Source: Oscillospiraceae bacterium
GTDB lineage: Bacteria; Bacillota; Clostridia; Oscillospirales; Ruminococcaceae
Length of the DNA stretch: 20,706 nucleotides
Assembly: GCA_003512525.1 (NCBI GenBank)
Contig: DOQG01000067.1
Coordinates: 1 to 20,706, forward strand
Reading direction: 5' to 3'
A program made the translations under genes and the position numbers. A model generated the notes under the pieces. That model was not told the origin of the DNA. It worked only from the letters and a program-made list of their open reading frames with translations, and did no database searches. Below are positions 1 to 8,585 of the stretch, piece after piece; position 1 is the first letter of the stretch, and the number at the start of each line of letters is the position of its first letter.

Positions 1-3
1 CGG

Positions 4-160
4 TGACAGTGCAGTTGCACTGATGCACTAACGAAATTATTAACAACTTGGGTGTACGGAAGCTGTTTTCAGCGATGTTTCCAGTATATTTATTGTTTTG
101 ATATTTTTGCAATATATTGCATTGCAATTTAAATGAAATTTGGCAAACCGAGAAATTGTG
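4..160 (+). repeat. Left arm of a ~157-bp imperfect inverted repeat
   Basis: This stretch matches the reverse complement of 20548-20706 over its whole length with roughly 80-85% identity by eye and one or two single-base gaps. Identical blocks include the first 17 bases (TGACAGTGCAGTTGCAC), AAATTATTAACAACTT at 34-49 and CTGTTTTCAGCG at 63-74. The arm contains two palindromes: CAGTGCA-GT-TGCACTG at 7-22 and TGCAATATATTGCA at 108-121. It lies just downstream of the last gene of the minus-strand acylation unit. No open frame here looks real and no transposase is present, so it is best read as one copy of a dispersed non-coding repeat or miniature element. The homology may extend past the window edge. 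Confidence 0.85.
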
Positions 161-179
161 TCACAGCCACATATCATTT

Positions 180-1874
180 TTATATATTCAGAAGATACGA
201 AAGTGTATCTCCTATTTCACCGAGGGCATTTTCGGTCGTCATTCCGACAAGAACATCTGTCGCACCTTTTTCAACACAGAAGCTCGCTACATTGAAATTA
301 CAATAGCGTACATCTATAACATATATCTCGCCGAATGAAGAGGTAAGGCAAGGTATCATAGCACTGGGATAGTCATCCTTGAGCACTACCAGCACTCTGT
401 CGTTATCTGCATCTGTAGTGATATGCTTTATATAGCTGTCAGCCACCATAAACAGGCTGTAGAACGCAGTTGTATTGTAGTCGGACCTCGGCATCAGAGG
501 ATACTCAAACTGAAATTCATAGTCCTCGTTATAGTACTCGGTAGTATACTCGTTTTTCGGAACATAGTAGGTGAATGTTTCCCCCTCGTACATAAGTCCT
601 TCATACTGAGTTGCCGCATAGACCGAGCCAAGGCAGTCCTCTTCATACTTGTCATAGTCGGACAGCTTTGCAAAGCTTACGCCTGCCGTTTTTGCAAAGC
701 TCTGAGCCGCATAGTACGCTCCGAGCTGCTGCCAGTGGCAGTCGCGCAGGAAATACAGGTTTTCTTTACGATGCGGAAGGAGCGCTTTCATAGTATCTAT
801 GACCTTGATGTCCTTGCTAAGCATATTTGAGATATATTCAGAGTCGCTAAGCTCGGTATACTTTGACTTTTCAAGCTCGGCTGGGGTTATAAATGTATTC
901 TGGGTAAGCGCCAGCATACTGTATACATCGGTATCCGGGAGCAGTTTTTTCAGTGTATTGAGGGTATGCGCATAGTCCTCTGCATTGTCACGGTTTCCGT
1001 TATAGAGCTGTGCGCCGTATATTGTGTCGCCGCTCTGATATACAAGCTGTGAGCCCTCTTCATAAAGCACCTGTGCATCCGGGTCAGAGGGCGCTATATA
1101 TACGTTTTCGGGCTTTGAAGCATTACTGCTGTTATCCGACTTTGAGCTTGTTTCGGATTTGGAACTCGTTTCGGCTTTTGAGCTGTCATTTGACGATGTT
1201 TCGGCTTTGCTCTCAGGTGCTGAGTTGCTGCTCTCGGGAGCATTGCTTGAGGTATCGGACGGCGCAGGTGTAACTATAGCTATGGGCTTGGTTGACGCAG
1301 TTGTGACCTCGGTCTGTGACGCTCCGCTGTTCACCTGCGAAACAGTGCCCTTTATCTCTGCACCGTCTACAGTAAAGCCGAACAGTGAGCGAAACCCTGC
1401 ACCGATCGCCTTGAATGTATCTCTGAACGGTACGGTGTCGTTAAAGAAATAGCTGATATCGTTTGTGTAGTCACCGCTCAGATATGCGTCCCATGTGAAT
1501 TTCGGGAATGTGGCAAGGTTACGCTTTTCAGATTCGGATACAGTCGGACGCGGAAGCACCAGAAGTCCGACGGCAACAACCGCAAAGAATGCTGTGCATA
1601 CGCCGATATTTATCTTTACGCCAAGCTTTTTCTTGCGCTCGTCTGCGCTCATAAGCTTGTTATCCTGCTGTGATTTTTCCTCTCTGTCCTGTTTTTCCGG
1701 TTTTACTTTTATCTGCTTTTCTTTTTTCGCGGAATGAGTATCTTCGCTCTTTGCAGGTTTTACCGCTTTATCACGCTTGTTCTTTTTCGGTTCGCTTGTT
1801 TTCTGAGCTTCCATCTTGCGGCGGTATATTTCGTTAAGCTCTTCAAGCTCCTTGTCATCTATATGATCTGCCAA
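180..1874 (-). CDS. DHHW/AlgX-like membrane-anchored protein, probable polymer O-acetylation partner of MBOAT
   Basis: This 564-residue protein probably completes acyl transfer to a surface polymer outside the membrane. It starts with a lysine- and glutamate-rich cytoplasmic tail (1-86) and has one membrane segment at about 87-107. A Ser/Ala/Glu/Lys low-complexity linker follows at about 200-255, and then the catalytic-like domain. SEKRNLATFP at 115-124, RDCHW at 377-381 followed by QQLGAYYAA, and VADSY at 477-481 fit the DHHW/AlgX-AlgJ SGNH-like pattern, with Asp378/His380 and Ser480 as candidate catalytic residues. The start is a TTG at 1874 with GAAAGGAG eight bases upstream. The longer frame, which begins at 1928 inside the upstream gene, lacks such a site. 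It lies 16 nt after the MBOAT stop, so the two are surely co-transcribed. The substrate is not evident. Confidence 0.85.
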   Translation of the reverse strand: MADHIDDKELEELNEIYRRKMEAQKTSEPKKNKRDKAVKPAKSEDTHSAKKEKQIKVKPEKQDREEKSQQDNKLMSADERKKKLGVKINIGVCTAFFAVVAVGLLVLPRPTVSESEKRNLATFPKFTWDAYLSGDYTNDISYFFNDTVPFRDTFKAIGAGFRSLFGFTVDGAEIKGTVSQVNSGASQTEVTTASTKPIAIVTPAPSDTSSNAPESSNSAPESKAETSSNDSSKAETSSKSETSSKSDNSSNASKPENVYIAPSDPDAQVLYEEGSQLVYQSGDTIYGAQLYNGNRDNAEDYAHTLNTLKKLLPDTDVYSMLALTQNTFITPAELEKSKYTELSDSEYISNMLSKDIKVIDTMKALLPHRKENLYFLRDCHWQQLGAYYAAQSFAKTAGVSFAKLSDYDKYEEDCLGSVYAATQYEGLMYEGETFTYYVPKNEYTTEYYNEDYEFQFEYPLMPRSDYNTTAFYSLFMVADSYIKHITTDADNDRVLVVLKDDYPSAMIPCLTSSFGEIYVIDVRYCNFNVASFCVEKGATDVLVGMTTENALGEIGDTLSYLLNI

Positions 1875-1890
1875 TTTACTCACTCCTTTC

Positions 1891-3294
1891 TCAGAACTGC
1901 CAATAGATAAACGGGTTGTTTGTGGCATTTACAAGCAGTATACTGCTCAGTGCGAACACTGCCACATTAAGCACCGTCTGACCTACGGAGGTCGCAAGAT
2001 AATAATTCATACTCTCGAGCTTCTTCTTAAGTGCGGGAACAACAGGCATACACAGCGCTACACTTACAATAAAAAGCCACGCATTTGCTGTCATATTCTG
2101 TGTAGATATCTTATCTACAAATGAGTTGCCGTTAAGTCCGACAAGGTTTCCGAGGAATGTGCCGAGCTTGCCTAAATCGGTAAAGTAGAATATACCGAAG
2201 CCCACCACGACTACTATCGTATTATATATGTGCGCAAGCGCCTTTGGCATCTTTCTCATATTCTTGTTGCCTATTGTGCGCTCTATCAGAATGAACAGTC
2301 CGAAGTAAAGACCCCAGATTATATAGTTCCAGTTTGCGCCGTGCCAGAAGCCTGTGCAGAACCATACGAGGAAGAGGTTAAGATACTTTCTTCTCTTGCC
2401 GAATATCGGAACGTACAGCAGATAATCGCGGAAGAATGTACCGAGCGAGATGTGCCACCTCTGCCAGAATTCGGTGATATTCTTGCTTACAAAAGGATAG
2501 CGGAAGTTCTCGTCAAAGTGGAAGCCGAATATGCGGCCAAGACCTATCGCTATATCCGAATAACCCGAGAAGTCAAAGTAGACCTGCATAGCATAAACTA
2601 TTACGGTGTACCATGTTCCGACTACGGATAACGATGCAAGGTCGCCGTTCTTGAAGAACGTATCAACTATAGTACTGAGGTTATTGGCAAGGATCACCTT
2701 CTTGCCAAGACCCATACATATTCTTGTGATACCCTCGCTGATATCCTCTTTGGTTATCACTCTGTTATCTATCTCATCTTCAATTACAGCATAACGGACG
2801 ATAGGACCTGCAACGAGCTGAGGGAACATTGAGATGTACATAAGCAGCTTGTACCAACTTTTCTGAACCTTTATCTTGCCCCAGTAGCAGTCAAGGATAT
2901 AGGAGATTATCTGGAATGTGAAGAAGCTTATGCCTATCGGCATTTCTATATGCGGCACGGGTAGGTCGACCGGGCTTATCGCATTGAAATTTTCAACAAA
3001 GAAGCCTGTATATTTGAAGAACATCAGAAGTCCTATATCAAATATAAGAGCACCGGCAGTTACCGCGGTAGCTTTTTTTGTATCACGGAACTTATCTATC
3101 AGCAGTCCCGCAACATAGTTTACCGTAACGCTTCCGACAAGCAGGAACACCCAGACCGGCTCACCCCATGCATAGAATATCATAGAGAATACGATAAGCA
3201 CCCAGTTGCGGTATACTGTCTTACGGCAGATAAAATATGCTATAAAGCACAGTGCCATAAAGAAATACAGAAAAAATAAATCGGCGAATATCAA
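1891..3294 (-). CDS. MBOAT family O-acyltransferase (AlgI/DltB/PatA-like)
   Basis: This 467-residue polytopic membrane protein belongs to the membrane-bound O-acyltransferase family. Members move acyl groups, usually acetyl, across the membrane to alginate, peptidoglycan, teichoic acid or capsule. Family signatures are clear: FDFSGYSDIAIG at 240-251, FRYPF at 264-268, TEFWQRWHISL at 274-284 and FWHGANWNYIIWG at 316-328, with His318 as the expected catalytic histidine. The start is a TTG at 3294 with AAAGGA eight bases upstream and a consensus promoter about 80 nt further up. It is first in a two-gene unit with a DHHW/AlgX-like protein, the usual pairing for AlgI-type systems. The absence of dltA/dltC makes teichoic acid D-alanylation unlikely, although genes outside the window cannot be excluded. 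Confidence 0.9.
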   Translation of the reverse strand: MIFADLFFLYFFMALCFIAYFICRKTVYRNWVLIVFSMIFYAWGEPVWVFLLVGSVTVNYVAGLLIDKFRDTKKATAVTAGALIFDIGLLMFFKYTGFFVENFNAISPVDLPVPHIEMPIGISFFTFQIISYILDCYWGKIKVQKSWYKLLMYISMFPQLVAGPIVRYAVIEDEIDNRVITKEDISEGITRICMGLGKKVILANNLSTIVDTFFKNGDLASLSVVGTWYTVIVYAMQVYFDFSGYSDIAIGLGRIFGFHFDENFRYPFVSKNITEFWQRWHISLGTFFRDYLLYVPIFGKRRKYLNLFLVWFCTGFWHGANWNYIIWGLYFGLFILIERTIGNKNMRKMPKALAHIYNTIVVVVGFGIFYFTDLGKLGTFLGNLVGLNGNSFVDKISTQNMTANAWLFIVSVALCMPVVPALKKKLESMNYYLATSVGQTVLNVAVFALSSILLVNATNNPFIYWQF

Positions 3295-3379
3295 CTGTAT
3301 CGTCCTTTCTTTTGAAGCTTGTTTTAATATCTTTTATGTGTTGTCTGCCCGTTTTGTGAGCAAACCCATTCAGTATATA

Positions 3380-3408
3380 ATTATACTATATCAAACGCGG
3401 TATGTCAA
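3380..3408 (-). promoter_or_regulatory. Consensus sigma-A promoter of the MBOAT/DHHW unit
   Basis: On the minus strand TTGACA (3403-3408) and TATAAT (3380-3385) are separated by exactly 17 bases. Both hexamers match the consensus perfectly. The predicted transcript starts near 3373 and gives a leader of about 79 nt to the TTG start at 3294. I see no riboswitch fold in that leader. Confidence 0.88.
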
Positions 3409-3490
3409 TTTCAATCAACCCCGACTTTATCCGAAAAATTGCTGTTTCGGACGCTGTTTATTGTGACAAATAACCACTCGGCGGCGGAGC

Positions 3491-3520
3491 AGAAAAATTG
3501 CCCCCGAAAATCGGGGGCAA
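3491..3520 (-). terminator. Intrinsic terminator after ftsH
   Basis: TTGCCCCCGA (3498-3507) and TCGGGGGCAA (3511-3520) form a perfect 10-bp stem around a 3-nt loop. In the minus-strand RNA the stem is followed by a run of five U (complement of 3493-3497). It lies 14 nt after the ftsH stop and separates the ftsH unit from the MBOAT promoter. Confidence 0.9.
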
Positions 3521-3533
3521 CCGTTAAATTCAA

Positions 3534-5492
3534 TTATTCGTTTGTTTCATTGATATCGCTGTTATCGTTATCCCCGATAACCTGAGCGTCATCTTCCGAA
3601 ACGGGAGCAACATCGTTTGTGCTCTGGACAGGTGCGCCTGAATTATCTTCAAGCGGTTCTCCGTTCATCAGCTTGATGAAGTCGTCGCCGTCGATCTTCT
3701 CATGCTCCATAAGGTAATGAGCGACCTTGTCGAGCTGATCTCTGTGACTTAGCAGTATCTGCTTTGCATTTTCATAGCTTGTGTCTATAAGCTCGCGGAT
3801 CTCGCCGTCAATTTCTGCGGCAACATTTTCCGAGTAGTTTCTGCCCTGAGAATAATCTCTGCCGAGGAACACCTCGGAGTTATCGTGTCCGTATACGATA
3901 GGACCCAGCTTTTCGGAGAAGCCGTATCTTGTTATCATACTTCTTGCAAGGTCTGTGGCACGTTCAATATCGTTGCTGGCACCCGTTGATATCTCATCGA
4001 GCACGATCTTTTCGGCAACACGTCCGCCGAGCAGAACAATGATCTCTTCTTCCATCTGCGTCTTGCTTCTGAAGCTCCTGTCATGCTCGGGAAGCGACAT
4101 TGTATAGCCGCCTGCCATACCTCTCGGTATGATCGAAACCTGGTGTACGGGGTCTTGTGTCTTGCAGTGGAATGTGCAGACTGCGTGACCTGCCTCGTGG
4201 AATGCCGTAAGACGCTTTTCGTCTTCGCTGACTACCTTTGACTTCTTCTCAGGTCCTGCAACTACCTTGATAGTAGCCTCTTCTATATCAGGCTGTGTTA
4301 TAGCCTTTCTGTTGTTTCTTGCCGCAAGCAGAGCCGCCTCGTTTACAAGGTTCGCAAGGTCTGCACCGGTAAAGCCGGCTGTACCCTTTGCGATAGTGGC
4401 AAGGCTTATATCGGGAGCGAGCTTCTTATTCTTTGTATGAACGCGCAGAATAGCCTCTCTGCCCTTGATATCTGGATATCCTACAGTGATCTGTCGGTCG
4501 AAACGACCGGGACGGAGCAGTGCGGGATCAAGTATATCACGTCTGTTTGTAGCCGCAATAACGATAACTCCCTGATTGTCTGAGAAGCCGTCCATCTCAA
4601 CGAGCAGCTGGTTCAGCGTCTGTTCACGCTCATCGTGACCGCCGCCAAGACCTGTACCTCTCTGACGACCTACCGCATCTATCTCATCTATGAATATTAT
4701 TGACGGTGTATGCTTCTTTGCCTGATCGAACAGATCTCTTACACGGCTTGCGCCGACACCGACGAACATCTCAACGAAATCCGAACCGCTTATTGAGAAG
4801 AACGGAACGTTTGCTTCTCCCGCAACAGCCTTTGCAAGTAAGGTCTTACCTGTACCGGGAGGGCCGAGCAAAAGTACGCCGCGCGGTATTTTAGCGCCGA
4901 GCTCCTGATACTTTCTGGGGTTTCTCATAAAGTCGACGATCTCGCTCATTTCTTCCTTTTCTTCCTCTGCACCTGCAACATCGGCAAAGGTTATCTTAGG
5001 ACCGCCCGCCGGCTGTGTTCTTGCGTTCGCCTTGGAGAACTGCGACATTTTTCCGCCGCCGCCTGCCTGACGCATTATCACAAACGTAAAGCCTATCATC
5101 AGCGCTACCATAAGCAGATACGGCAGGAAGCTGAGCAGGAACGAATTGTCCGAAACGGGATAGAAGTCCTCAACGAGCGGACTGTCGGGATTTTTCTCGT
5201 TATATGCCTTTCTGTAACCCTCGGTATCCTGTAAGAACAGGCTTACGTTCGGCACAGAATACTTATATTTCTTTGTGCTGTCGCTCTTTAATGTGTACTG
5301 TAATTCACCTGAGCCTAGATCAAGCGTATAGCCTGAAACATTGTAGTTATCAAATTCGCTTATCACCTGTGAATATCTTGTTCGTTCACCCGGTGTCGCG
5401 CTCATCTGAAGCATTGTGACCATGCCTATGACAAGCAGAACGATAACTGCAAGGTAAATGAAAACGCCTTTGAATTTGTTGTTCTGATTCAT
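3534..5492 (-). CDS. ftsH: ATP-dependent zinc metalloprotease FtsH
   Basis: This is a membrane-anchored AAA+ protease that extracts and degrades membrane and short-lived cytoplasmic proteins. The 652 residues show the full architecture. Membrane segments lie at about 10-29 and 118-139, flanking a small extracytoplasmic domain. Walker A is GPPGTGKT (210-217), Walker B is IIFIDE (265-270), and the second region of homology is TNRRDILDPALLRPGRFDR (315-333). The zinc site is HEAGH (432-436), with Asp508 in SNDIERAT as the third ligand. The C-terminal tail (about 610-652) is acidic, Asn/Asp/Ser rich and probably disordered. Length is usual for the family. The ATG at 5492 has AGAAAGGG upstream. It is the last gene after tilS and hpt, the common Firmicute order. 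Confidence 0.98.
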   Translation of the reverse strand: MNQNNKFKGVFIYLAVIVLLVIGMVTMLQMSATPGERTRYSQVISEFDNYNVSGYTLDLGSGELQYTLKSDSTKKYKYSVPNVSLFLQDTEGYRKAYNEKNPDSPLVEDFYPVSDNSFLLSFLPYLLMVALMIGFTFVIMRQAGGGGKMSQFSKANARTQPAGGPKITFADVAGAEEEKEEMSEIVDFMRNPRKYQELGAKIPRGVLLLGPPGTGKTLLAKAVAGEANVPFFSISGSDFVEMFVGVGASRVRDLFDQAKKHTPSIIFIDEIDAVGRQRGTGLGGGHDEREQTLNQLLVEMDGFSDNQGVIVIAATNRRDILDPALLRPGRFDRQITVGYPDIKGREAILRVHTKNKKLAPDISLATIAKGTAGFTGADLANLVNEAALLAARNNRKAITQPDIEEATIKVVAGPEKKSKVVSEDEKRLTAFHEAGHAVCTFHCKTQDPVHQVSIIPRGMAGGYTMSLPEHDRSFRSKTQMEEEIIVLLGGRVAEKIVLDEISTGASNDIERATDLARSMITRYGFSEKLGPIVYGHDNSEVFLGRDYSQGRNYSENVAAEIDGEIRELIDTSYENAKQILLSHRDQLDKVAHYLMEHEKIDGDDFIKLMNGEPLEDNSGAPVQSTNDVAPVSEDDAQVIGDNDNSDINETNE

Positions 5493-5508
5493 CAGTTTCC
5501 CTTTCTGT

Positions 5509-5537
5509 CGGTCGTGTCTGCATATTGCACCCGACCG
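5509..5537 (-). promoter_or_regulatory. Hairpin in the ftsH leader, next to the ribosome binding site
   Basis: In the hpt-ftsH gap the minus-strand RNA can form CGGTCG/CGACCG enclosing a second stem, TGCA-ATA-TGCA. The foot of the hairpin is only a few bases from the AGAAAGGG site of ftsH. It has no U-tract, so it is not a terminator. A role in translation or mRNA stability is only a guess. Confidence 0.4.
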
Positions 5538-5576
5538 TCTTTACGGTTATATTTTTACAGCTTCGACGCTGTTTTT

Positions 5577-6119
5577 TCAGCGTGCTTCGACCTTAAGCTC
5601 ACCTATGTACGGGAGATTTCTGTACAGCTGGGCATAATCAAGTCCGTATCCGACTACAAATACATTATCTACGTCAAAGCCGATATAGTCTGCCTTTATA
5701 ACTTCTGATTTTCTTACTTTCTTATTGAGCAATGTGCATACCTTTATTGATGCGGGCTCTCTTTCATGGAACAGATCCTTTACAAACTTAAGCGTCTTAC
5801 CGCTGTCAAGAATATCCTCAACGAGTATGACGTGCTTACCCTTGATATCGGCGGTAATATCCTTTGTAAGCCTGAGCTCACCCGATGTCGTACCGTTTCC
5901 GTATGACTGCACGGTCACAAAGTCAAGTCTTGTGTAAAGGTCTATGCTTTTCATCACATCAGACAGGAACATAAATGAGCCTTTGAGTATACCTATTATC
6001 GTTACCTCTTCGCCCTTATAGTCCTCGGTTATCTGTTTTCCTATCTCTTCTGCTCTTTTCATAAGCTGTTCGCTTGTGAAAAGCACTCTTTCGATATCAT
6101 TGTGTATGTTGTTTTCCAC
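5577..6119 (-). CDS. hpt: Hypoxanthine (guanine) phosphoribosyltransferase
   Basis: This 180-residue cytoplasmic enzyme of purine salvage transfers the ribose-5-phosphate of PRPP to hypoxanthine or guanine. The PRPP loop VILVEDILDSGKT (97-109), with its Glu-Asp pair, is diagnostic. GILKGSFMF at about 43-51 and the base-binding region around KADYIGFDVDNVFVVGYGLDYAQLYRNLP (start of that stretch at 142) also fit type I HGPRTases. The start is a GTG at 6119 with GGAG nine bases upstream. It sits between tilS and ftsH, as in many Firmicutes, but here it has a separate promoter in the 152-bp gap after tilS, so it can be expressed without the upstream operon. Confidence 0.96.
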   Translation of the reverse strand: MENNIHNDIERVLFTSEQLMKRAEEIGKQITEDYKGEEVTIIGILKGSFMFLSDVMKSIDLYTRLDFVTVQSYGNGTTSGELRLTKDITADIKGKHVILVEDILDSGKTLKFVKDLFHEREPASIKVCTLLNKKVRKSEVIKADYIGFDVDNVFVVGYGLDYAQLYRNLPYIGELKVEAR

Positions 6120-6210
6120 GTTTTATTTCTCCGTTTTTCTTTATCGTAAATAATACATCGCTTATATTAAATAAATGTTAAGCGCTTGCAACAAAATCAG
6201 TAATACTGCA

Positions 6211-6239
6211 ATTATAGCACGAATGCTACCGAAAAGCAA
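6211..6239 (-). promoter_or_regulatory. Probable promoter of hpt-ftsH
   Basis: On the minus strand there is a perfect TATAAT (6211-6216) with a 17-bp spacer from a weak -35, TTGCTT (6234-6239). The predicted transcript starts near 6204 and gives a leader of about 85 nt. That leader contains CGCTTA...TAAGCG, a possible 6-bp stem with a 14-nt loop. I see no terminator between tilS and this site, so read-through from the upstream operon is also likely. Confidence 0.65.
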
Positions 6240-6271
6240 CGGCGATAATCACTTTTAAGCTGTTTATCACA

Positions 6272-7246
6272 CTAATTTCGTCTGAATTTCTCACAGTCAG
6301 TCAGCACAAACAGCTTTTTTTTGCGTATCATAACAAATTTAAACTGGCACGGATTTATTTTTCCCTGTCTTGCCCTTATGATCCCGACACAGCTTTCTAC
6401 CGCTCTCATATTCAGCGGTATATCGTTATTTCTGAAAAGCATTGTGACGATACGCCGCAGTATGCATTCCTCGGCGGTATAAAGCACATTGACATCATAC
6501 TTATCGTCTTGAGTATGTGCCTTTTCCATAAGCTGAGCCGCGATCTTGTCAAGGTATCTGTCGTCATCGGATACCGACTGCGACAGCCTGCTTATTGCGC
6601 CGAAAAGCGCCGGATTTATTTCTCTGAGAAGCGGCACGACCTTATGCCTTATCTTGTTTCGGGTATAATCGTCCGACAAATTTGTGCTGTCGGTGACGTA
6701 ATCAAGTGAATTTTCCGTGCAGTACCGCTCAATATCCCCGCGGGTGTTGTATAGCAGCGGGCGGATTATATTGTCGCGCTTTACGGGTATTCCGCATATA
6801 CCCGACAGTGCCGTGCCGCGAACCATATTTATAAGTATGGTTTCGCAGTTATCGGACGCTGTGTGCGCGGTAGCTATAAGCTTGCCGCGGCTTATGCTGT
6901 CAAAAAATTCGTATCTGAGCCGTCTTGCGCATTCTTCAAGGCTGTCGTGCTTTTGCCTGAGATCGTTTACCTTTATACTTGCTACATACAGCGGAATATC
7001 AAGAAATCTGCACATTCTGCGGACAAATCTCTCATCTCCGTCGCTCTCCTCGCCGCGCAGGTTATGGTTTACATGACAGGCGGCAAGCGAAAATCCGAGC
7101 TCGTTTTTAAGCGAATACAGCACATACAGCAAGGCGACGCTGTCTGCGCCGCCGCTTACCGCCGCAATTACAGTATCGCCCTTATTTATCATCGAATACC
7201 GCTCTATCGTATTTTTAACGGAATTTTTTAAATCACTGCTCGGCAT
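6272..7246 (-). CDS. tilS: tRNA(Ile)-lysidine synthase
   Basis: The product uses ATP and lysine to convert the wobble cytidine of the CAU anticodon of one isoleucine tRNA to lysidine, so that it reads AUA. The N-PP-type loop SGGADS lies at 31-36, and the family signature HVNHNLRGEESDGDERFV begins near residue 58. I chose the ATG at 7246 (324 residues) because GGAG lies seven bases upstream. In-frame ATGs at 7252 and 7261 have no comparable site. The protein is compact. After the catalytic domain only about 100 residues remain, so the full C-terminal tRNA-binding domains of longer homologues appear reduced. The first 14 bases overlap the end of dnaB, which implies translational coupling. Confidence 0.93.
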   Translation of the reverse strand: MPSSDLKNSVKNTIERYSMINKGDTVIAAVSGGADSVALLYVLYSLKNELGFSLAACHVNHNLRGEESDGDERFVRRMCRFLDIPLYVASIKVNDLRQKHDSLEECARRLRYEFFDSISRGKLIATAHTASDNCETILINMVRGTALSGICGIPVKRDNIIRPLLYNTRGDIERYCTENSLDYVTDSTNLSDDYTRNKIRHKVVPLLREINPALFGAISRLSQSVSDDDRYLDKIAAQLMEKAHTQDDKYDVNVLYTAEECILRRIVTMLFRNNDIPLNMRAVESCVGIIRARQGKINPCQFKFVMIRKKKLFVLTDCEKFRRN

Positions 7247-8585
7247 GGACATACTCCACATCTGTAAATCTCGTGTACTGACCGTCCCATATCATATTGA
7301 TATCGTTGGTTTCGCCGTGACGGTTCTTTGCGACTATACACTTGCAGGCTCTCTGATCCTCAGCTTCTTTGTTATAGTAACTGTCACGGTACAGGAAAAG
7401 GACTATATCCGCATCCTGCTCGATAGAACCTGAATCACGCAGGTCTGACAGCATAGGTCGCTTATCATCCTTTTTTTCGGCGGAACGCGCAAGCTGTGAC
7501 AGTACGATTATAGGAACATTAAGCTCCTTTGCCATTATCTTGAGGTTTCGCGTCATTTCGGAGATCTCATTTACACGGTTAAGATCTCTTCTTCCCGATG
7601 AAATAAGCTGGAGATAATCTATTACTATCAATCCGAGGTTCTCGACACGGCGGAGCTTTGCCTTCATCTCGTTTACCGTGATCGCCGAGCTGTCGTCTAT
7701 ATAGATATTCATATTTGACAGCACGAATGCCGCATCGGCAAGGTTTCTCCACTGTGCGGGGTCAAAGCGACCCGTTGACATAAGCTCGCTCGAAATTCTG
7801 CCCTCTGAGGACAGCATACGCTTTACAAGCTGTTCCTTAGACATTTCAAGGTTAAATACACACACTGCCTTTTCGGGGTGATACTTGGCTACGTTTGTCG
7901 CCATATTCATGGCAAATGACGTTTTACCCATACCGGGACGCGCCGCTACGATCAGCAGATCCGAATTATTAAGTCCGTGTATGTACTTGTCAAGTGACGG
8001 GAAACCTGATTTCAGTCCCTGTATGCCCTGTCTGTCCGGATTTGCACAAAGCTCGGACAGCTCATTAAGTATGCCGACAACGATGCCGTTCAGCTTTGTA
8101 AGACCTCTGACCTGATTTTCGTTGCGAACCTCATATATTTTCTTTTCTGCCAGCTCAAGCAGAGTAGATGTTTCTGCATTACCGTCGTTTGCGTTTTCAA
8201 GGATATCACCGGCTATGCTTATAAGAAGCCGCCTTGTGTACTTATCCTCGACTATCTCGATATATCTGTCTATGCTTGAAATGCTCGGGACGGTTTCCAT
8301 AAGCTTTACAAGATATGTACGTCCCTCTTCCTGCGACTCGAAAACGTTCTGCTTCATACAGTTTTCAAGCACTGTAACAACATCTATGCTGTCGCTTGCG
8401 GCAAACATCTGCGTCATAACGGTGTAAATGTCGCTGTGCATTTTGACATAGAAATGCTCGGGGTGCAGCTTTGCCGATGCCTTGGGCATATTGGCGCTGC
8501 CGTCAAGCAGTATAGCACCGAGTACAGACTGCTCCGCATCAAGGCTGTACGGGAGATTTACCCCCGTAAGCTCCATATCAGCCAT
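7233..8585 (-). CDS. dnaB: Replicative DNA helicase DnaB
   Basis: This is the hexameric 5'-3' helicase of the replication fork (named DnaC in Bacillus). The 450 residues have the standard layout. An N-terminal primase-interacting domain starts at LPYSLDAEQSVLGAIL (11-26). A linker helix runs to about 185, and then comes the RecA-like motor. Walker A is ARPGMGKT (215-222), Walker B is LIVIDY (319-324) followed by LQL, and SDLRDSGSIEQDAD (380-393) and KNRHGETND (420-428) are conserved motor motifs. The ATG at 8585 overlaps the rplI stop by one base (TAATG), with GAGG just upstream inside rplI. No intein or insertion is seen. The rplI-dnaB order is common in Firmicutes. Confidence 0.97.
   Translation of the reverse strand: MADMELTGVNLPYSLDAEQSVLGAILLDGSANMPKASAKLHPEHFYVKMHSDIYTVMTQMFAASDSIDVVTVLENCMKQNVFESQEEGRTYLVKLMETVPSISSIDRYIEIVEDKYTRRLLISIAGDILENANDGNAETSTLLELAEKKIYEVRNENQVRGLTKLNGIVVGILNELSELCANPDRQGIQGLKSGFPSLDKYIHGLNNSDLLIVAARPGMGKTSFAMNMATNVAKYHPEKAVCVFNLEMSKEQLVKRMLSSEGRISSELMSTGRFDPAQWRNLADAAFVLSNMNIYIDDSSAITVNEMKAKLRRVENLGLIVIDYLQLISSGRRDLNRVNEISEMTRNLKIMAKELNVPIIVLSQLARSAEKKDDKRPMLSDLRDSGSIEQDADIVLFLYRDSYYNKEAEDQRACKCIVAKNRHGETNDINMIWDGQYTRFTDVEYVHAEQ

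Noticed and set aside
423..830. Plus-strand frames opposite the DHHW-like and MBOAT genes
   Set aside because: No ribosome binding site or recognisable domain; explained as shadows of the minus-strand genes.
1875..1928. Upstream extension of the DHHW-like protein to 1928
   Set aside because: It lies inside the MBOAT coding end and has no ribosome binding site, while the TTG at 1874 has a strong one.
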